Source: Clostridium muellerianum (lineage in GTDB: Bacteria > Bacillota > Clostridia > Clostridiales > Clostridiaceae). From it: 64,000 nt of DNA. Location of the stretch: the NCBI RefSeq assembly GCF_012926525.1, contig NZ_JABBNI010000016.1, positions 1 through 64,000 of the forward strand. The letters are read 5' to 3'. The position numbers and the translations under genes were made by a program. The notes beneath the pieces were generated by a model. The model made no database searches, was not told the DNA's origin, and saw only the letters and a program-made list of their open reading frames with translations. Positions 60,131 through 64,000 of this stretch are shown here, piece by piece (positions within the stretch are counted from its first letter, which is position 1; every line of letters begins with the position of its first letter).

Positions 60131-62014
60131 CTATTCAACCTCATTGTTTTCTTTTATTTCAATTCCAGCTAATTTCATTAAATATAAAGCATTTCTTGTA
60201 GGAGAAATTCCAGCTTTCAATTTGTAATCAAAATAAATTTTATTATCTCTATAGTACTCAGAGAAATGATAGTTTCTAATTTTTGAATTTTTATCCTTTG
60301 CCATTTCACCTAATTCCAGGTCATGAGTGGATATAAATCCCAAATTTCCAGTTCTGCTTAATTGCTTTACTAAGATCATAGCTCCAGTATGTCTATCCCT
60401 TGAGTTAGTTCCTTTAAAAATTTCATCTAATAAAAATAGTACTTTTTTACCTTCCTTTGAGGCCTTAACAATATTTTTAATTTTTAATATTTCTGCGTAA
60501 AAGGAAGATATACTTTGCCCTAAATTATCACTTGTTCTCATACAACTATAAAGGTCCATAATAGTACAGCAAAATTGATCTGCACATACAGGAGCTCCAG
60601 CATATGCCAATATAACATTAATTCCTACAGTTCTCATAAATGTACTTTTTCCTGACATGTTAGATCCCGTTATAAGCATAACTTGATATGATTCTTCTAC
60701 ACTTAAATCATTACATACCCTTTTTTCTCCTAAAAGTGGATGTCCCATATTTTTTGCTGTAATCATTGATGCTCCAGTTATAATTTCAGGCATACTCCAA
60801 TGAGGATTGTCATATTTAATATTTGCAATACTGCACAATGCCTCTAGCTCTCCTATTATGCTAAGCCACTTCTCAAAGTCATTACCCGCTTTTGTCTTCC
60901 ATCTTTCAATAGAAATGGTCCAGTGATATTCCAACATGAGAATTGAATTTAAAATTGGATATAAAGTATTACGTCTACTTACTATAGATTCACAAATCTT
61001 AGAAAAAGTATCTATTTGTTTATATGCACTTTTGGCATCATTATCACAAAGCATTTTACACAAGTCTATAATGTACTTTGACTTAAATTTATGCTTTTCT
61101 ATATGCTTAAGCATATTTCTATATGTTTTTATATTATAATTATATTTTTCTGCGATAATTAAATTCTTCATCCTATCTTCTCTTTTTATTCTTAAAATAA
61201 CACATTGAATAAAAATCAAAAAAATAGGAACATAGTATGGAATTATATAAAATATTTTTGGTGCACTTCTGCTAGTGTCAAGTAAAACAGCTATGACATA
61301 ATCAATTATTCTAACTATCAACGTTAAGCTAGTTATCCCAGTCACCATTGAAAGAACTCTTAAAATCCAAACTTTTTTCTTTTCTAATATATAGTCATTC
61401 CTTTCTTTTATCCATGAAAAAAGTTCCTTGGTATCCTGTTTATCATTACAAATTATTTTCCCTTCTGCCTCAAGTCTCTGTCTAAAATGTATTTTAGGTC
61501 CAAGTTCTATAACTGCGCACTGTCTATTATTTATACTCTGTTTATCTTCAGGTTTTTCCGTTAATATTTCCTTCAACCTTTGTCTTCCAATATAAGTGCG
61601 GCATATATTTATCCATTGAAACAGAGAACCTTTTCCAAAAATATCAAGATCGTAGGAATAATTATGATTCTTATCTATAAATTCTTCTCCACTATCCTGA
61701 AAGTTTTTCCATTCTCCTTTTAATCTTTTTATTGAAGTTTCATTCACTTCCTCTAGTGCAGCTATATATTTCTTTTTATTTTCTATGTTTTTATGCAAAT
61801 AAGCTAAATAGCAAAACAAAATAATCATAACTAAAACTACAGAATCAAATAAAAAATATAATTTTACCATGTACATTCTTATTAAAATTACAAGCCCTAG
61901 TACAAAAACAGCAAGCCTTAAATTGCTTAAATTATCCATGTATTTTTGGTGTTTTTTTAGCAATATGTTATATTTAGCTTTTCTCTTTTCATATTCTTTT
62001 AATGGTGATCTCAA
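60131..62014 (-). CDS. membrane-anchored MutS-family ATPase
   Basis: 627 residues. Two N-terminal membrane helices (about 33-70), another pair near 215-275, then the MutS core and ATPase: Walker A GSNMSGKSTFMRTVG (about 440), LGQSISSFYAEILKI, Walker B VLFLLDEIFKGTNSRDR and FISTHDLEL. The MutS mismatch-binding domain and the Smr nuclease are missing, so classical mismatch repair is unlikely. Such short MutS-like membrane proteins are widespread in Firmicutes and of unknown role. Monocistronic; no strong ribosome site beyond AGGAGGACT upstream. Confidence 0.85.
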   Translation of the reverse strand: MRSPLKEYEKRKAKYNILLKKHQKYMDNLSNLRLAVFVLGLVILIRMYMVKLYFLFDSVVLVMIILFCYLAYLHKNIENKKKYIAALEEVNETSIKRLKGEWKNFQDSGEEFIDKNHNYSYDLDIFGKGSLFQWINICRTYIGRQRLKEILTEKPEDKQSINNRQCAVIELGPKIHFRQRLEAEGKIICNDKQDTKELFSWIKERNDYILEKKKVWILRVLSMVTGITSLTLIVRIIDYVIAVLLDTSRSAPKIFYIIPYYVPIFLIFIQCVILRIKREDRMKNLIIAEKYNYNIKTYRNMLKHIEKHKFKSKYIIDLCKMLCDNDAKSAYKQIDTFSKICESIVSRRNTLYPILNSILMLEYHWTISIERWKTKAGNDFEKWLSIIGELEALCSIANIKYDNPHWSMPEIITGASMITAKNMGHPLLGEKRVCNDLSVEESYQVMLITGSNMSGKSTFMRTVGINVILAYAGAPVCADQFCCTIMDLYSCMRTSDNLGQSISSFYAEILKIKNIVKASKEGKKVLFLLDEIFKGTNSRDRHTGAMILVKQLSRTGNLGFISTHDLELGEMAKDKNSKIRNYHFSEYYRDNKIYFDYKLKAGISPTRNALYLMKLAGIEIKENNEVE

Positions 62015-62223
62015 CTTATAGTCCTCCTACCTTGTATTATCATAAAATTGTTTATTTATGTTCTTCCCACAAACACTCTGTTATCTTCATTTCGGTAAAT
62101 ATAGCCTTAAAAGAATTTTTGCTTTTTTAGAATTAAATTCAAACATACTAGTCCTCCATAAAAAATCAATTTAATTTTCAATATATTAATTTACTAATTT
62201 CCTCCATAATTATTTTCCCAAGC

Positions 62224-63045
62224 TTACTTAAACCTAATAAGCAAATAATCATCATAGTGCTGAAATCCCAATGCAGTATATGCCTTCACAGCAGGTATAT
62301 TGTTCTTTCTAGCAGAAAGAGTAGGTATTTTTCCTTTATCAATAATTCTCTTACATATTTCAGAAACCACAGCCTTACAATAACCTTTACCTCTCTCAGA
62401 TTCCAGTGTATAAACACCTCCAATTTGACAAACTTTAGAAGTATATGTCTGCACACATGCTTGAGCTACCATTTTATCATCATTTTGTACAATAATAAAT
62501 TCCTCTTCTTCTTCTCTTTGTATTAAAGATTTCTTAATGTCTTTCCAGTTTATATCTTGTTGAAAACCATTTATATAAGCGTGTAAAATAAAATCAACTA
62601 CTTTATCACTTTTTACTTTATCTGCATTTATAAATTTTATTCTATCTAACACAAATGGTTTAAATTTCCTGTTCATAAAATATGAACTTTCATCATATGA
62701 TTGAACTTCTTTATATTCCTTAATGTTTTCATATAAAGGTTTTACGATTTTAAACATTCCTAGTAAAAATTCAAATTTTCGCTCTTTCATAAGCTTTGCA
62801 AATAAAGGTACAGCTTTCTCTGACTCATAGTGAGGTATACAACTTCCTAAATTATAAAAAGGAAGTATTCCTTTAAGTAATTCTCCATCAAAATATCCAT
62901 AGTAATCTGCACATCTTCTTATATCTTGCCTATTGTCAACACCAAATTGTATAATATTTGCATATAAGAATGATGTTTCAATTTCATTTCTTTCAAGATA
63001 TTCTAATATAATTTTTTTATCATTCTGTGTAAGTAGTCTAATCAT
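62224..63045 (-). CDS. GNAT-family N-acetyltransferase
   Basis: 273 residues. The C-terminal 110 residues form a GNAT domain: KMVAQACVQTYTSKVCQIGGVYT, the acetyl-CoA loop ESERGKGYCKAVVSEI (RGKGY in place of R/QxxGxG/A) and ARKNNIPAVKAYTALGF. The N-terminal 150 residues look like a second, degenerate GNAT-like half. ATG at 63045 follows a run of eight G; an in-frame TTG at 63060 is rejected. Substrate unknown. Single gene. Confidence 0.82.
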   Translation of the reverse strand: MIRLLTQNDKKIILEYLERNEIETSFLYANIIQFGVDNRQDIRRCADYYGYFDGELLKGILPFYNLGSCIPHYESEKAVPLFAKLMKERKFEFLLGMFKIVKPLYENIKEYKEVQSYDESSYFMNRKFKPFVLDRIKFINADKVKSDKVVDFILHAYINGFQQDINWKDIKKSLIQREEEEEFIIVQNDDKMVAQACVQTYTSKVCQIGGVYTLESERGKGYCKAVVSEICKRIIDKGKIPTLSARKNNIPAVKAYTALGFQHYDDYLLIRFK

Positions 63046-63345
63046 TAATACCCCCCCCAATTAAATTGTAGCCATATAACATATTAACTGTAATTTGTTT
63101 AATTATATACCATATTATTGAAATTTTTCAAGCATTAATATTTATTTAATCAGACAAGTAAAAAACAACTTATACTTGATTTTCAAATTTTTTCACCACC
63201 TACTACCAAAAGTTACATTAAGCAACAAAGAACGTATATAGATTTATACAAATCCATATACGTTCTTAAAATTTAAATATAATTTTCTCACCTTGGAATC
63301 TATAAGTACTTTATCTATTCTCTAAACCTAGTATATACATATGTC
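63046..63345. other. intergenic region between GNAT gene and htpG
   Basis: 300 bases holding the GNAT promoter side (minus strand) and the htpG terminator at 63229-63266. Confidence 0.5.
63229..63266 (-). terminator. terminator of htpG
   Basis: AGAACGTATAT pairs with ATATACGTTCT, and GATTT with AAATC inside. Confidence 0.75.
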
Positions 63346-64000
63346 TTACTTAATTAACTGACATATATCATTTGCAAATTGAACTGGATCTTCTATTGAA
63401 AGACCTTCAATCAATAATGCTTGATTATATAGAAGATTTGAGTACATTTTTACTTTATCCTTATCTTCCTCAAATGCCTTTTTAATAGCAGCAAACATTT
63501 CATGATTTGTATTTATTTCTAGAATCTTATCAGCTTTAAGATTTGGATTATTGGGCATCATATTAAGTACTTTTTCCATTTCAATAGAAAGTTCACCTTC
63601 ATTAGCAAGACAAACTGGATGAGTCTTTAATCTCTTTGATGCTTTAACTTCTTTAACTTTACCACTTAAAGCTTCTTTCATGAAATCAAATAAGTCTTTA
63701 TTTTCCTGTGTTTCCTTTTCATTTTCTTTTTCATCAGATTCAATACCTAAATCTCCACTAGAAACAGATTTAAATTGTTTTTCCTTATAATTCATAAGTA
63801 CTTTAATTGCAAATTCATCAATATCATCAGTGAAGTATAATATTTCAAAACCTTTATCTTTAATTAACTCAGTTTGTGGTAATTTTTCAATCTTTTCTAC
63901 ACTTTCACCAGTTGCATAATATATGAATTTTTGATCTTCCTTCATACGTGAAACGTACTCATCAAGACTTACAAGCTTCTTCTCTATTGAAGAATAGAAC
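63346..64000 (-). CDS. htpG: HtpG (Hsp90) chaperone, C-terminal part, runs off the window
   Basis: Cytosolic ATP-dependent chaperone. Only the last about 218 codons lie in the window; the frame is open to the edge ([20 protein letters not shown]). Seen: [20 protein letters not shown], the end of the middle domain; [16 protein letters not shown]; then the C-terminal dimerisation region [22 protein letters not shown] written here in part as [20 protein letters not shown], and [19 protein letters not shown]. The ATP-binding N-domain is outside. The ATG within the window is internal, not the start. Confidence 0.95.
   Translation of the reverse strand, partial: FYSSIEKKLVSLDEYVSRMKEDQKFIYYATGESVEKIEKLPQTELIKDKGFEILYFTDDIDEFAIKVLMNYKEKQFKSVSSGDLGIESDEKENEKETQENKDLFDFMKEALSGKVKEVKASKRLKTHPVCLANEGELSIEMEKVLNMMPNNPNLKADKILEINTNHEMFAAIKKAFEEDKDKVKMYSNLLYNQALLIEGLSIEDPVQFANDICQLIK

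Noticed and set aside
60131-62014. mutS2 (Smr-containing anti-recombination protein)
   Set aside because: There is no Smr domain, the N-terminus has membrane helices, and the length is well below MutS2.
1-64000. tRNA, rRNA or prophage genes
   Set aside because: No tRNA-like TYC arm with matching stems, no rRNA blocks, and no integrase, capsid or terminase genes were seen on either strand.

Overview
The window is AT-rich, low-GC Firmicute chromosomal DNA. The gene content points to an anaerobic, motile Clostridium-type organism: rubredoxin, a ferredoxin-nitroreductase fusion, a cytosolic chemotaxis receptor, strong AGGAGG-type ribosome binding sites, T-run hairpin terminators, MATE, ROK and M42 proteins, and EutS/EutP-like microcompartment proteins. 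I cannot fix the species from sequence alone. No rRNA, tRNA, CRISPR array, prophage or complete insertion sequence was found. Small mobile or repeat debris is frequent.

Layout. 1-7.6 kb: a BlaR1-type beta-lactam sensor, rubredoxin, and a three-gene HscC chaperone / J-domain-TPR / DUF1266 operon. 7.7-15.4 kb: three tandem copies of an OPT-family peptide transporter overlapping a PqqD-like gene, all on the minus strand. 15.5-28.6 kb: ROK glucokinase, a propeller-like protein, a degenerate 21-bp repeat array, a hydrolase, a MATE exporter, a deletion scar fusing fragments of a LysR regulator and a flavoprotein, a soluble chemotaxis receptor, an M42 peptidase, and thiM-thiW behind a TPP riboswitch. 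A second TPP-like RNA lies between that riboswitch and thiW. 28.6-36 kb: a minus-strand exopolysaccharide operon (triple NodB protein, PilZ-glycosyltransferase, NodB-like protein, GH18-like hydrolase), probably c-di-GMP-responsive. 37-41.7 kb: YihY, an HxlR regulator divergent from a nitroreductase, an M29 aminopeptidase and a DUF2238 protein. 41.9-49.5 kb: a two-component system with two ABC transporters, an S41-like lipoprotein and a TPR protein; a shared DNA box lies in front of both transporter operons. 50-58 kb: a duplicated acid phosphatase around a LysM domain, small unknown proteins, and a MerR regulator next to a very large TsaA-TsaA-UvrA fusion. 58-64 kb: a minimal microcompartment locus (shell, GTPase, shell), a membrane-anchored MutS-like ATPase, a GNAT protein and the 3' end of htpG.

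The most unusual items are the TsaA/UvrA fusion behind a MerR-type promoter, the triplicated OPT-PqqD pair, the TPP-like RNA lacking a recognisable pyrophosphate arm, the enzyme-less EutS/EutP/EutS locus with its own MerR-type promoter, the 21-bp repeat array, and two short-repeat families: a 157-bp MITE with TTA/TAA target duplications, and an 83-89 bp inverted-repeat element placed just upstream of three unrelated genes.
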